From contig MPMI01000004.1 in the NCBI GenBank assembly GCA_002238415.1, positions 1 to 64,000 on the forward strand: 64,000 nucleotides of DNA. The letters are read 5' to 3'. The DNA is from Desulfurellaceae bacterium bin18 (lineage in GTDB: Bacteria; Desulfobacterota; Binatia; Bin18). The position numbers and the translations under genes were made by a program. Position 1 is the first letter of the stretch, and each line of letters opens with the position of its first letter. This document shows positions 1 to 9,249 of the stretch, in pieces. Below the pieces are notes generated by a model, which was not told the origin of the DNA, did not search any database, and was given only the letters and a program-made list of their open reading frames with translations.

Positions 1-272
1 GACGGATCGACCGCAATAATGGCGACCCGGCGACCCGCCTGCACCTGTGGCTCGATCAGCCGTGAGATCAGCGAGCTTTTGCCCACGCCGGGCGGGCCGG
101 TCAAGCCGACGACCTGGGCCGATGCGGGTAGCGTCGAGAGGGTATCCAGGAGTGTGAGCGCTTGGGCTCGGCGACTTGGACGCCGATCTTCGAGAAGGTT
201 GAGCGCGCGCGCAATGGCCTGACGATTAAAATCAACCAGAGCGGCAACAGTGCTGTGGGGTGACTGTGTCAC
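1..272 (-). CDS. meaB: MeaB/ArgK-type G3E GTPase, N-terminal part (cut by window edge)
   Basis: Only about the first 90 residues are present; the gene runs off the left edge. The translation contains the Walker A motif GPPGVGKSSL preceded by AQVVGLT and followed by IIAVDP, which is the ArgK/MeaB signature. MeaB proteins are GTPase chaperones that load and protect adenosylcobalamin on acyl-CoA mutases. It lies 81 bp downstream of the mutase gene on the same strand, as expected for its partner. The chosen start is a GTG at 272 (MTQSPHSTVAAL); a TTG at 284 is an alternative, and a TAG at 318-320 closes the frame. Neither start has a clear Shine-Dalgarno sequence. Family is seen in sequence; partnership with ecm is inferred from position. 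Confidence 0.85.
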   Translation of the reverse strand, partial: MTQSPHSTVAALVDFNRQAIARALNLLEDRRPSRRAQALTLLDTLSTLPASAQVVGLTGPPGVGKSSLISRLIEPQVQAGRRVAIIAVDP

Positions 273-353
273 AAACAGAGGCAACGGACAAAAGGTGCGG
301 GGCGGCCCAGGCCACTCCTATGGATGTGTTCAATACCCTGGCTGAGCCGACCG

Positions 354-2339
354 TTAGGCAGCCGCCTCAGCCACCTCGACCATGTCAGACAGAATGCGCA
401 GCATTTCAAAATCCTTCGGGGTATATACCCGCGCAACGCCGGCCTGCCGTAAATCCTCCGCGTCGTCCTCGGGAATAATACCGCCGACCACGACCGGAAC
501 ATCGCTGAGGCCCTCCGCGCGCAACCCGGTGAGCACCTCGGGGACGAGGCGCAGGTGAGAGCCGGACAGGATACTCAGACCGACCAGATGCACGCCTTCA
601 TCACGCACGCTGGTGACGATTTGCTCAGGCGACAGACGAATACCCTCATACACGACTTCCATGCCCGCGTCGCGACACCAGACGGCGATTTGCTCGGCAC
701 CGTTGGAGTGTCCGTCCAAGCCCGGCTTTCCGATCAGCACCTTGAGCGGCCGGCCAAGCGTGGCGGCACTTTTCTGCACTCTCGTCCGCAGTTCCTCAAG
801 CTCTTGGGCAGTCTCCCCATCGACCGTGCGCGCAGCCGCAGCTCCGCCAATACCGGTTGGTGCCCGGAATTCTCCAAAAATATCGCGCAGGGTCTGGGTC
901 CATTCGCCCGTGGTCACGCCGGCCAGCGCGCACCGTATAGAGGCCGGCATGATATTCTCGCCATTGAGGACGACGGCGCGCAGCCCGGAGAGAGCCGTCT
1001 CCACCTCAGCCTGATTACGCGTGGTACGAAACGCTTGCAGGCGCGCCACCTGATCCCGCTCGGCCGCCTCGTCCACCTTGAGTATGGCCGACGAGTCACC
1101 CGAGTAGAGAGGAGAGTCCGCGGTCTCGGTAAATTTGTTGACACCGACAACAACGTGGTCCCCGGCGGTGATGTTGCGTACCCGTTCGGTATGACTCGCC
1201 ACGAGTTGCTCTTTGATATAGCCCAGGGCCGAAATCGCACCGCCCAGGTCCGTCACACGCTCGACCTCTGCCCAGGCGGCGTTTCTGATCGCGCTTGTTT
1301 TTGCCTCAACAACCTTACTCCCCTCAAAAATATCGCCGTACTCCAACAGGTCGGTCTCAAAGGCCAGGATCTGTTGAATCCGCAGGCTCCACTGCTGGTC
1401 CCAGGGGCGCGGCAATCCCAGCGCTTCGTTCCAGGCCGGTAACTGCATGGCGCGGCAGCGCGTGTCCTTACTGAGCGTCACGCCCAAAGCCTCCAAGACG
1501 ATCCGGGGGATATTGTTCTCCGGCTGGGCTTCCGTCAGCCCCAGAGAATTGACCTGGACACCATACCGAAAGCGGCGCAACTTCGGATTCTCAACACCGT
1601 AGCGTTCGCGCGTCAATTCGTCCCAGAGTTGACCAAAGGCGCGCAGCTTACACACCTCTTCAATAAAGCGGACGCCGGAATTCACGAAGAAGCTGATACG
1701 CCCGACCGCGGCGGTAAACTCGGCAGCGTCGAGCCGCCCGGAGGCGCGCACCGTGTCGAGTACCGCAATAGCAGTACACAACGCATAGGCGACCTCTTGC
1801 ACCGGCGTGGCTCCGGCTTCCTGGAGATGGTAGGAGCACACATTGACCGGGTTCCATTTGGGCACGTTTTTGACCGTATAGGTGATCACGTCGCTGATAA
1901 GACGCAGGCTCGGCTCGGGCGGAAAGATATACGTGCCGCGCGACAGGTATTCTTTCACAATATCGTTCTGCGTCGTGCCCTGGAGGGCCTGAGGCTCCAC
2001 CCCTTGGCGCTCAGCCGCGGCAATATACAGCGCCAGCAGCCAGGCCGCCGTGCCGTTAATCGTCATGGAGGTATTCATCTGGCCGAGCGGAATATCGGCG
2101 AACAGGGTTTCCATATCGCCGATATGACAAATCGGGACGCCGACTTTTCCAACCTCCCCGCGCGCCAGGGCGTGATCGCTGTCGTAGCCGGTCTGTGTCG
2201 GCAGGTCGAAGGCAACCGACAGGCCGGTCTGGCCTTTACTCAAATTGAGCCGGTAGAGTTCATTACTCGCCCGTGCGGTCGAGTGACCGGAATAGGTTCG
2301 CATGACCCAAGGCCGATCTTTGGAGCGATCTGTTTCCAT
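354..2339 (-). CDS. ecm: Ethylmalonyl-CoA mutase (adenosylcobalamin-dependent)
   Basis: About 661 residues: an N-terminal TIM-barrel mutase domain (MRTYSGHSTARASNELYR, then DLPTQTGYDSDH, MNTSMTINGTAAW, QGTTQNDIVKEYLSRGTY) and a C-terminal B12-binding domain with the Dx-H-xxG motif as LDGHSNGAEQIA near residue 541. The N-terminal wording and the HSNGAEQ version of the B12 motif match ethylmalonyl-CoA mutase better than methylmalonyl-CoA mutase, which usually has HDRGA. The enzyme turns (2R)-ethylmalonyl-CoA into (2S)-methylsuccinyl-CoA, the substrate of the divergent mcd product. An ATG at 2345 is possible, but AGAGGA lies seven bases before the ATG at 2339, so that start is preferred. Methylmalonyl-CoA mutase remains an alternative that a tree would settle. 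Confidence 0.88.
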   Translation of the reverse strand: METDRSKDRPWVMRTYSGHSTARASNELYRLNLSKGQTGLSVAFDLPTQTGYDSDHALARGEVGKVGVPICHIGDMETLFADIPLGQMNTSMTINGTAAWLLALYIAAAERQGVEPQALQGTTQNDIVKEYLSRGTYIFPPEPSLRLISDVITYTVKNVPKWNPVNVCSYHLQEAGATPVQEVAYALCTAIAVLDTVRASGRLDAAEFTAAVGRISFFVNSGVRFIEEVCKLRAFGQLWDELTRERYGVENPKLRRFRYGVQVNSLGLTEAQPENNIPRIVLEALGVTLSKDTRCRAMQLPAWNEALGLPRPWDQQWSLRIQQILAFETDLLEYGDIFEGSKVVEAKTSAIRNAAWAEVERVTDLGGAISALGYIKEQLVASHTERVRNITAGDHVVVGVNKFTETADSPLYSGDSSAILKVDEAAERDQVARLQAFRTTRNQAEVETALSGLRAVVLNGENIMPASIRCALAGVTTGEWTQTLRDIFGEFRAPTGIGGAAAARTVDGETAQELEELRTRVQKSAATLGRPLKVLIGKPGLDGHSNGAEQIAVWCRDAGMEVVYEGIRLSPEQIVTSVRDEGVHLVGLSILSGSHLRLVPEVLTGLRAEGLSDVPVVVGGIIPEDDAEDLRQAGVARVYTPKDFEMLRILSDMVEVAEAAA

Positions 2340-2365
2340 ACGCATTCCTCTGACTTTCGACTTTT

Positions 2366-2400
2366 CCCCTCACCCTAGCCCTCTCTCAGGGGGAGAGGGA
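2366..2400. repeat. Dispersed palindromic repeat, copy 1
   Basis: The stretch beginning CCCCTCACCCTAGCCCTCTC and ending in GGGGGAGAGGGA can fold into a hairpin (CCCTCTC with GAGAGGG). The same unit occurs inverted at 62729-62764. It lies between the lyase stop and the mutase start. REP-like extragenic repeats of this kind are common in proteobacterial genomes; it may act as a transcriptional boundary, but no such role is shown here. Confidence 0.6.
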
Positions 2401-2435
2401 ACAAACTCCCAACCCCTAGTCCCCAGTCTCTACTT

Positions 2436-3473
2436 TTACCCCACCCGTCGCATCTGTTCCAGAATATCGTAGCCGGTGATGGCCTTGCTCTTGGCAGCCT
2501 GCTCGGCCAGATAGGCCGGCTCGACGGCCTCGGCCTGAACCGCCTTGGCCAGGTCCATCAGCGCGATCTTGATGGTCGCCTCGTCGATCATCTCGCCGGT
2601 TTCCGGGTCGGGCATCGAGCCACCACCTTTCTCGTGGTAGAGGTCGAGGACGCGGGAGGCATAGCTGACCTGCGCGTCGTTGGGCGTATAGCAGGCGTTG
2701 GCGATGGCGGCCTGCTGCGGGTGGATAACCCAGGTGCCGTCCATGCCGAGATTGGCCGCGCCAACGTTTTTCTCACGCAGGCCCGCCTCGATTTCCTTGA
2801 TTTTTTCCTCGGGGTCGTTTTTCCGCCACAACGGCAGGTAGACATTATCAACCGCGTGCAAGCCAGCGGCCTTGGCCGCCACCACCACGGCTTGCTTGGA
2901 GTACAGGAAATTAATGTTCTGGTCTTTGACCACTTCACGGATACCCAGGGTGGCAGCAAAGTCGGCGATCCCGAAGATGAGGCCGGCCATGCGGTCCGAA
3001 GCGGTCGCAATGGCGTAGGCGTTCAGAATGGCCTGGGGGATTTCGATCAGGGATTCGATCTGCACCCGCGATTTCCAGCCGGCTTCCTTTTCAAATGTAT
3101 CGAGCAGGCTGGAGACGTATTTGACATCGTCCGGCCCGTGCGTCTTGGGCAGGATAATGCCGTGAAATTTATCCGGCGCGCCTTTTACGATGGCTTCCAG
3201 GTCGCCCAGGAAAAACTCGGAGCGGATATTATTGGGCCGCACGGTAATGACTTTCTTGCCGAAATCCAGCGTGTTGAGCGCTTCGACGACGCACTGCCGG
3301 CTTTGCGGCCCCTTGAATTCGTACGGGCAGGCGTCTTCAAAATCCATCATCACATGGTCAACCGGTGATTTGACCGGATCGGCCGCGTTGCGGTGCAGCT
3401 TCATGCTATGGCCTGGATAGGTCATCTCGGTGCGGGGAATGACGAAACGGGTCCCCTCATCAAGTACGAACAT
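2436..3473 (-). CDS. HpcH/HpaI-CitE family CoA lyase, probable malyl-CoA/beta-methylmalyl-CoA lyase
   Basis: 345 residues of the CitE-like TIM-barrel lyase family. The core carries the acidic segment VMMDFEDACPYEFKG, the RPNNIRSEF substrate-binding arginine region, GIILPKTHGPDDV, a conserved Glu in QIESLIEIPQ, and the C-terminal WVIHPQQAAIAN with GTWVIHP typical of the family. In the ethylmalonyl-CoA pathway such an enzyme splits beta-methylmalyl-CoA into glyoxylate and propionyl-CoA. It sits head to tail with ecm (90 bp gap to its preferred start) and divergent from mcd, which supports that role. The start has a strong GAGGAGG seven bases upstream. The N-terminus differs from the best-known Mcl1, so citramalyl-CoA or citrate-lyase-like activity is not excluded. 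Confidence 0.72.
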   Translation of the reverse strand: MFVLDEGTRFVIPRTEMTYPGHSMKLHRNAADPVKSPVDHVMMDFEDACPYEFKGPQSRQCVVEALNTLDFGKKVITVRPNNIRSEFFLGDLEAIVKGAPDKFHGIILPKTHGPDDVKYVSSLLDTFEKEAGWKSRVQIESLIEIPQAILNAYAIATASDRMAGLIFGIADFAATLGIREVVKDQNINFLYSKQAVVVAAKAAGLHAVDNVYLPLWRKNDPEEKIKEIEAGLREKNVGAANLGMDGTWVIHPQQAAIANACYTPNDAQVSYASRVLDLYHEKGGGSMPDPETGEMIDEATIKIALMDLAKAVQAEAVEPAYLAEQAAKSKAITGYDILEQMRRVG

Positions 3474-3598
3474 ACGGTCCTCCTCTATAGGTAGTCTCTT
3501 TTTCTTATCGGTGGTCTGTCAGGGCCACGAAAATAGAAGGCCCCTCCTCTATCAGATTCATGCCACTCGCCCAACCTCCCTAAGCGGATGTTTGTCCG

Positions 3599-3654
3599 AA
3601 AAGAGGAAACGTGTCCTTCCATCATCCACAGAAGCGGGACACGCTCCCTCTTTT
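3599..3654. promoter_or_regulatory. Long inverted repeat, copy A (upstream of mcd)
   Basis: Left arm AAAAGAGGAAACGTGTCC (3599-3616) and right arm GGACACGCTCCCTCTTTT (3637-3654) pair with two mismatches across a 20-base spacer. It ends 44 bases before the mcd start, in the divergent promoter region between mcd and the lyase gene, so it cannot be a terminator of either. Two closer matches to the consensus lie at 5552-5606 and 15902-15957. An operator for a shared regulator, or a leader hairpin, is the likeliest reading. Confidence 0.6.
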
Positions 3655-3698
3655 GTGGTATTTTCCCGGCACTCTTCTGCTTCCATAAGGAGAACTGC

Positions 3699-5345
3699 AT
3701 GTCCGACACACTCCAACAGACCGGCCTGATCGTTGACACACTCCAAAAAGTCCGCGACGAGGCGCTTCAGCACGGCCGCAGCCTGACCGACAACGGCAAA
3801 GGCATCGATGGCCATCAGGTGCATGCCGAGCGGCTGGCCTATCTAGCGACCGAGGTCGAAGCCGCCCGCTCCTGCCTGCATTATGCCCAGGCCGCCGGGG
3901 AAAACCGCGCCGACGAGAACGGCCATACGGCCAATATGGCTTTGGGGTTTGCCGCCGAAGTCGGCCAGCGCCTAGTCGGACAAGTCAGCACTCATATTGA
4001 AGATTTCGGATTTGACGAAACGTTTCTGAACGACACGCTCGGACAGTCCCAGGTCAGGGCCGCCATCCGGGACGGGGCGCGTGAGAGTCGCTTCCGCGCA
4101 ATCGGTCAGACCGTTTTGGCGACAAAAGGTGTGAATCACTCGTGGTTGGAGAGTGATATCGCGGAAATGACGCGGGATTCGGTGCGTCAGTTTGCCAAGA
4201 GCGAGGTCGCGCCCATTGCGGAGCGTGTTCATCGCAACGACGAGTTGATTCCGGAATCCGTGATCAAAAACATGTCCGAACTGGGCTATTTCGGCATGTC
4301 GGTACCCGAAGAGTACGGCGGCGGCGGCATGGGCAATCTGGCCATGATTATCACCACCGAGGAACTCTCCGCGGCCTCACTTGGCGTGGCCGGCAGTCTG
4401 ATCACCCGACCGGAAATTCTGACCAAGGCTCTATTGCGGGGCGGCACGGAGGACCAAAAGAAGAAATGGCTGCCACCGATTGCCAGCGGAGAATTAATGG
4501 TCGCCATTTCCGTAACCGAGCCGGACACCGGTTCCGACGTCGCCTCGGTCAAATGCCGCGCCGAGCCGGCCACGGTCAACGGGCAGAGCGGTTTTGTGAT
4601 CGACGGGGCCAAGGCGTGGTGCACGTTTGCCGGACGGGCAAACATTATTGCCCTGCTGGCGCGGACGAATCCGGAGGCCAGTTCCGGCGCGCGCGGGTTG
4701 TCCTTATTCATTGTTGAAAAGGATGCCTTTGCGGGCCATTCTTTTGAGATGCAACAGGAGACGGGCGGCGTGCTCCAGGGGGACGCCATTCCGACCCTGG
4801 GCTACCGGGGGATGCATTCCTATATATTGAACCTCGATAAATATTTTGTCCCGGCCGCAAACCTCGTTGGTGGAGAGGCCGGGCTGAATAAAGGTTTTTA
4901 TTTGCAGATGGCCGGCTTTGCCGCAGGGCGGCTCCAGACCGGAGGGCGGGCCACCGGACTCGCCCAGGCCGCGCTGGAGGTCAGTGCAGCCTATGCGGAC
5001 GAGCGCAAGCAGTTCAAGAAATCGCTGGGAGACTTCCAGCTCACCCAGTACAAGCTGGGCCGCATGGCCGCCCATATTAGCGCGGCGCGCCAGATTACCT
5101 ATGCCGCCGCACCAGCCATGGACAAAGACGAGGCGGCCACGCTGACTGCGGCCATGGCCAAACTGCTCGCCTGCGATGTGGCGGTCTGGGTCACCCAGGA
5201 AGGCCAGCTCATTCACGGCGGCTGGGGCTATGGCGAAGAGTACGCCATCTCGCGCTATGTCGTGGACGCCCTGGTGCTGCCCATTTTTGAGGGCGTCAAA
5301 CCCATTCTGGAACTCAAGGTGATTGCGCGCACATTGTTGGCGTAG
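3699..5345 (+). CDS. mcd: Acyl-CoA dehydrogenase, probable (2S)-methylsuccinyl-CoA dehydrogenase
   Basis: 548 residues, longer than a usual acyl-CoA dehydrogenase (about 380) because of a helical N-terminal extension of roughly 150 residues, a known feature of methylsuccinyl-CoA dehydrogenases. The ACAD core follows: SELGYFGMSVPEEYGGGG, ISVTEPDTGSDVAS (FAD/substrate loop), QLTQYKLGRMAAHISAARQ, and IFEGVKPILE, whose Glu is at the position of the MCAD-type catalytic base. It would oxidise methylsuccinyl-CoA to mesaconyl-CoA, the step after Ecm, and pass electrons to ETF. AAGGAGA sits five bases before the chosen ATG. The inverted repeat copy A is directly upstream. General family is certain; the substrate assignment rests on length and on the neighbouring ecm. 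Confidence 0.82.
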   Translation: MSDTLQQTGLIVDTLQKVRDEALQHGRSLTDNGKGIDGHQVHAERLAYLATEVEAARSCLHYAQAAGENRADENGHTANMALGFAAEVGQRLVGQVSTHIEDFGFDETFLNDTLGQSQVRAAIRDGARESRFRAIGQTVLATKGVNHSWLESDIAEMTRDSVRQFAKSEVAPIAERVHRNDELIPESVIKNMSELGYFGMSVPEEYGGGGMGNLAMIITTEELSAASLGVAGSLITRPEILTKALLRGGTEDQKKKWLPPIASGELMVAISVTEPDTGSDVASVKCRAEPATVNGQSGFVIDGAKAWCTFAGRANIIALLARTNPEASSGARGLSLFIVEKDAFAGHSFEMQQETGGVLQGDAIPTLGYRGMHSYILNLDKYFVPAANLVGGEAGLNKGFYLQMAGFAAGRLQTGGRATGLAQAALEVSAAYADERKQFKKSLGDFQLTQYKLGRMAAHISAARQITYAAAPAMDKDEAATLTAAMAKLLACDVAVWVTQEGQLIHGGWGYGEEYAISRYVVDALVLPIFEGVKPILELKVIARTLLA

Positions 5346-5551
5346 CGGAATTGCACCCTTGGGAGTGCGGGCCCTACCTGCCTCTGTATTCAGCACGAGC
5401 GGACGCTCGGAGCGGCCCGACTCAGCCTATTAGACAAGCATATGCTCGGCGTATATTAAGAGGCACCGCGCATCGTCAGATGCCGAGAGTTGGACCGTTT
5501 GATACGATCGTCTCCAATCTTTTTATTCTCTACGTCAGCCTCCGTATGATG

Positions 5552-5606
5552 AAAAGAGTAAACGTGTCCTCCAATAGATACACAGATGTTGACACGTTTA
5601 CTCTTT
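5552..5606. promoter_or_regulatory. Long inverted repeat, copy B (upstream of metH)
   Basis: AAAAGAGTAAACGTGTC (5552-5568) and GACACGTTTACTCTTT (5591-5606) are perfectly complementary over 16 bases, with a 22-base spacer. The right arm runs straight into the AAGG ribosome-binding site of metH, so a folded leader would overlap or flank the initiation region. Same consensus as the copies at 3599 and 15902. Confidence 0.7.
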
Positions 5607-5617
5607 AAGGATTTTAG

Positions 5618-8600
5618 GTGGGAAATTTGAACGACAGACTACCTTCATTATCGGCTCGGGCCAGTGACCTGTGCGCCCTCCTGTTCGAGCGGGTGCTGCT
5701 CTTTGATGGCGCCATGGGGACGTCCATCCAAGCTCAAGATCTGAGTCCGGAAGATTTCGGCGGTCTGGCCTACGAAGGCTGCAATGAGTACCTGGTGCTG
5801 ACCTGCCCTGAGTCGATTACACAGATTCACGACCGCTTCTTGCAGGCCGGTTCGGATATTATTGAAACGAATACTTTTGGCGCGACAAGTATCGTCCTGG
5901 CCGAGTATGGTCTGCACGAACAGACGGGCACTATCAACCAAGCCGCAGCCCAGCTCGCCCGGGCCTGTGCCCAACGCTATAGCTCTCCACACCAGCCCCG
6001 CTTTGTTGCCGGCTCCATGGGGCCAACGACCAAAACGATTTCTGTCACCGGCGGGGTGACCTTCAGCCAACTGCGGCGGGCCTATGCGGAACAGGCAGAG
6101 GGCCTGCTGCGGGGGGGCGTGGACCTGCTGCTCATGGAAACGACCCAGGACACGCTCAATCTGAAAGCAGGTCTCTTGGGGATCGACGACGCGTTTCGGA
6201 CGGTCGGGCAGCGCGTACCGGTGGCCGTCTCCATCACCATTGAAACGATGGGCACGATGTTGGCCGGACAGGGGGTGGAAGCGCTCTCTACCTCTGTAGC
6301 GCATCGGGACCTGTTCGCGCTCGGACTGAACTGTGCGACCGGACCCGATTTCATGACCGATCATCTCCGCACCTTGGCGGAGTTCTCCCGTTTCCCCGCT
6401 TTATGTATCCCGAACGCCGGCTTGCCGGACGAAGAGGGGAACTACAACGAATCACCCGAGATGATCGTGGCCAAGCTCGAACGTTTTGTCGACGCCGGTT
6501 GGCTCAATATGCTGGGCGGCTGCTGTGGCACGACACCCGCGCACATTGAATTGCTCAGTCAGATGTTGGAGGGCAAGCAGCCGCGCACCCTGCCGACGAC
6601 GAAACGTAGCGTGATCTCGGGACTTGACCCCCTGGTGATCGACGAAGACAAACGCCCAATGCTGGTCGGTGAGCGCACAAACGTTATTGGCTCACGCAAA
6701 TTCAAGCGGCTCATCCGCAACGGCGCGTTTGAAGAAGGTGCGGAAATCGGCCGCCGGCAGGTGCGGGGCGGCGCCCACATCGTGGATGTGTGTCTGGCCG
6801 ACCCGGACCGCGAAGAACTCGGCGATATGACCGCCTTCCTGGATATTCTGGTGCGGAAGATCAAAGCCCCCCTGATGATCGACTCGACCGACGCTCAGGT
6901 CATTGAAGCCGCGCTTGAACGCTCGCAGGGCAAAGCGGTCATCAACTCCATCAACCTGGAAGACGGCGAGGAACGGTTTGCCCAGGTCGTTCCGCTCATC
7001 AAACGCTACGGCGCGGCGGTGGTGGTGGGCTGTATCGATGAAGACCCGGAACAGGGCATGGCGGTCACCCGGCAGCGGAAACTCGCAGTGGCCAAACGAA
7101 GCCATGCACTGCTCACCCGGGAATACGGCCTGGACGCCGAAGATATTATTTTCGACCCGCTCGTGTTTCCCCTTGGAACCGGTGACCGCAACTATATCGG
7201 TGCTGGCGAAGAGACGATTGAAGGAGTCCGGCTGATTAAACACGCGCTACCGGCCTGCAAGACCATCCTGGGCATCAGCAATGTGTCCTTTGGCCTCCCA
7301 CCGGCCGGGCGTGAGGTATTGAACTCCGTGTTTCTCTACCACTGCGTCAAGGCGGGGCTCGACCTGGCGATTGTGAACACGGAAAAGCTGGAACGCTACG
7401 CCTCGATTGCCGAAGAAGAAAAACGTCTCGCCAACGATCTGATCTATTGGCGCGGTGCAGACCCGATCGCCGCTTTTGCCGCCCACTTTCGACAGAAAAA
7501 AGAAAGCGTAATTCAGGATACGCGCGCCGACCTGCCGCTGGATGAACGGCTGGCACGGTATATCATAGAGGGCTCCAAAGACGGGCTGATCGACGACCTC
7601 GACACCGCCCTCGACGAGCGGCCACCCCTGGATGTCATCAACGGTCCGCTCATGGCGGGTATGGATGAAGTCGGCCGCCTGTTTAACAACAACGAACTCA
7701 TCGTGGCCGAGGTCCTGCAAAGCGCAGAGTCCATGAAGGCTGCCGTCGGGCATCTCGAACCTTTTATGGAGAAAACGGACGGTGGGCTCAAAGGCACGGT
7801 CATCCTGGCCACCGTCAAGGGTGATGTGCACGATATCGGCAAAAACCTGGTGGAGATCATCCTGTCAAACAACGGCTACCGGGTGGTGAACCTCGGCATT
7901 AAAGTCGCGCCGGAAACCCTCATAGCAGCCGTGCGCGAACATCAGCCGGATATCGTGGGCCTATCCGGTTTACTGGTCAAATCGGCCCAACAGATGGTAG
8001 TGACGGCCCAGGACCTCACAACCGCCCAGGTCGCCTGTCCGATTCTGGTTGGTGGAGCCGCGCTCACCCCACGTTTTACCGCCAATAAAATCGCACCCGA
8101 GTACGCCGGCCTGGTCTGTTACGCGAACGATGCCATGCGCGGCCTGGACCTGGCCAACCAGATTGTGGATGCCGACAAGCACGCGGCGCTGCTGCTGGAC
8201 CTGGAGAAAGAGCGGGAACGTCTGGCTCGACAGGAGCGTGCGCCAAAACAAGAAACATCCGAATCACGTCCTGTCCGGCCCGCTATGCTCTCACACGGCC
8301 AGCCAGCTCCCCATCCGCCCGACCTGCGGCTCCATACGCTCGACGATTATGATCTGGACACGGTGTTCGCCTATCTCAACCCGAGCATGCTGTACGGCAA
8401 GCACCTGGGGCTCAAGGGGAATCTTGAGACCTTATTAACCCAGGGCAACGCAAAAGCGGTCGAGCTCCACCAGCAGGTTGAAGCCGTGAAGGATGAGGTG
8501 ATTGCAAAAAAATTGCTGCACGCTCAAGCGGTGTATCAATTCTTTCCGGCCCAGGCCGAGGGCGATAGCCTGCGGCTGTATCGTGCCAACGGCAAAGACA

Positions 8601-9172
8601 TTGCCGCAACGTTTCTCTTTCCCCGCCAACAGCACGGAGAGGGTCTGTGTCTGAGCGACTTTGTGGCTCCGACGAGCAGCGGCAAACAGGACTATATTGC
8701 GTTGTTCGCCGTGACCTGTGGCCATGGGGTCCGAGCACTCGCCGAACAGTACCGCGAGTCAGGCCATTACCTCCAATCCCATATCCTGCAAGCCCTGGCC
8801 ATTGAGGGCGCGGAGGCGTTTGCCGAGCTGCTCCATCAGCGTCTGCGGGAGATGTGGGGCTTTGCCGACCCGCCGGAGCTAACCATGCGGGAGCGCTTCA
8901 AGGCCCGATATCGTGGCGTCCGGGTGAGTTTCGGCTATCCGGCCTGTCCGCGCCTCGAAGACCAGGAACGCTTGTTTCAGCTGCTGCCAATCACCGACTC
9001 AATCGGCGTCACGCTGACCGAGGGCTATATGATGGAGCCGGAAGCCTCGGTCTCGGCCCTCGTCTTCCATCATCCCCAAGCCAAATACTTCAACATCCTG
9101 GATGATGAACTGGCCGCATTCGAGCGGCGGCTGGCCGGGCGCTCAAATGCGCTCAGCGTGGCGGCACTATAG
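5618..9172 (+). CDS. metH: Cobalamin-dependent methionine synthase
   Basis: 1184 residues with the full MetH order. The homocysteine-binding barrel starts at LLFDGAMGTS (residue 30) and carries zinc cysteines in LNCATGP and GGCCGTTP (near 298). The pterin/methyl-THF domain begins at VGERTNVIGS (near 350). The cap and B12-binding domain has DVHDIGKN (near 735), whose His is the lower ligand of cobalamin. The AdoMet reactivation domain spans about 905-1184, with YRGVRVSFGYPACP and a C-terminal TEGYMMEPEASVS. It moves a methyl group from methyl-THF to homocysteine through methylcobalamin. The start is GTG with AAGG eight bases upstream. Slightly shorter than the E. coli enzyme, but no domain is missing. 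Confidence 0.97.
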   Translation: MGNLNDRLPSLSARASDLCALLFERVLLFDGAMGTSIQAQDLSPEDFGGLAYEGCNEYLVLTCPESITQIHDRFLQAGSDIIETNTFGATSIVLAEYGLHEQTGTINQAAAQLARACAQRYSSPHQPRFVAGSMGPTTKTISVTGGVTFSQLRRAYAEQAEGLLRGGVDLLLMETTQDTLNLKAGLLGIDDAFRTVGQRVPVAVSITIETMGTMLAGQGVEALSTSVAHRDLFALGLNCATGPDFMTDHLRTLAEFSRFPALCIPNAGLPDEEGNYNESPEMIVAKLERFVDAGWLNMLGGCCGTTPAHIELLSQMLEGKQPRTLPTTKRSVISGLDPLVIDEDKRPMLVGERTNVIGSRKFKRLIRNGAFEEGAEIGRRQVRGGAHIVDVCLADPDREELGDMTAFLDILVRKIKAPLMIDSTDAQVIEAALERSQGKAVINSINLEDGEERFAQVVPLIKRYGAAVVVGCIDEDPEQGMAVTRQRKLAVAKRSHALLTREYGLDAEDIIFDPLVFPLGTGDRNYIGAGEETIEGVRLIKHALPACKTILGISNVSFGLPPAGREVLNSVFLYHCVKAGLDLAIVNTEKLERYASIAEEEKRLANDLIYWRGADPIAAFAAHFRQKKESVIQDTRADLPLDERLARYIIEGSKDGLIDDLDTALDERPPLDVINGPLMAGMDEVGRLFNNNELIVAEVLQSAESMKAAVGHLEPFMEKTDGGLKGTVILATVKGDVHDIGKNLVEIILSNNGYRVVNLGIKVAPETLIAAVREHQPDIVGLSGLLVKSAQQMVVTAQDLTTAQVACPILVGGAALTPRFTANKIAPEYAGLVCYANDAMRGLDLANQIVDADKHAALLLDLEKERERLARQERAPKQETSESRPVRPAMLSHGQPAPHPPDLRLHTLDDYDLDTVFAYLNPSMLYGKHLGLKGNLETLLTQGNAKAVELHQQVEAVKDEVIAKKLLHAQAVYQFFPAQAEGDSLRLYRANGKDIAATFLFPRQQHGEGLCLSDFVAPTSSGKQDYIALFAVTCGHGVRALAEQYRESGHYLQSHILQALAIEGAEAFAELLHQRLREMWGFADPPELTMRERFKARYRGVRVSFGYPACPRLEDQERLFQLLPITDSIGVTLTEGYMMEPEASVSALVFHHPQAKYFNILDDELAAFERRLAGRSNALSVAAL

Positions 9173-9249
9173 CTGGCTCTCCAGATACTCGGTCGGGCAG
9201 GGAGATGAAGCCCTGACTCAGTACGCCCAGGAAGAAAAAAGCGGGAGTC

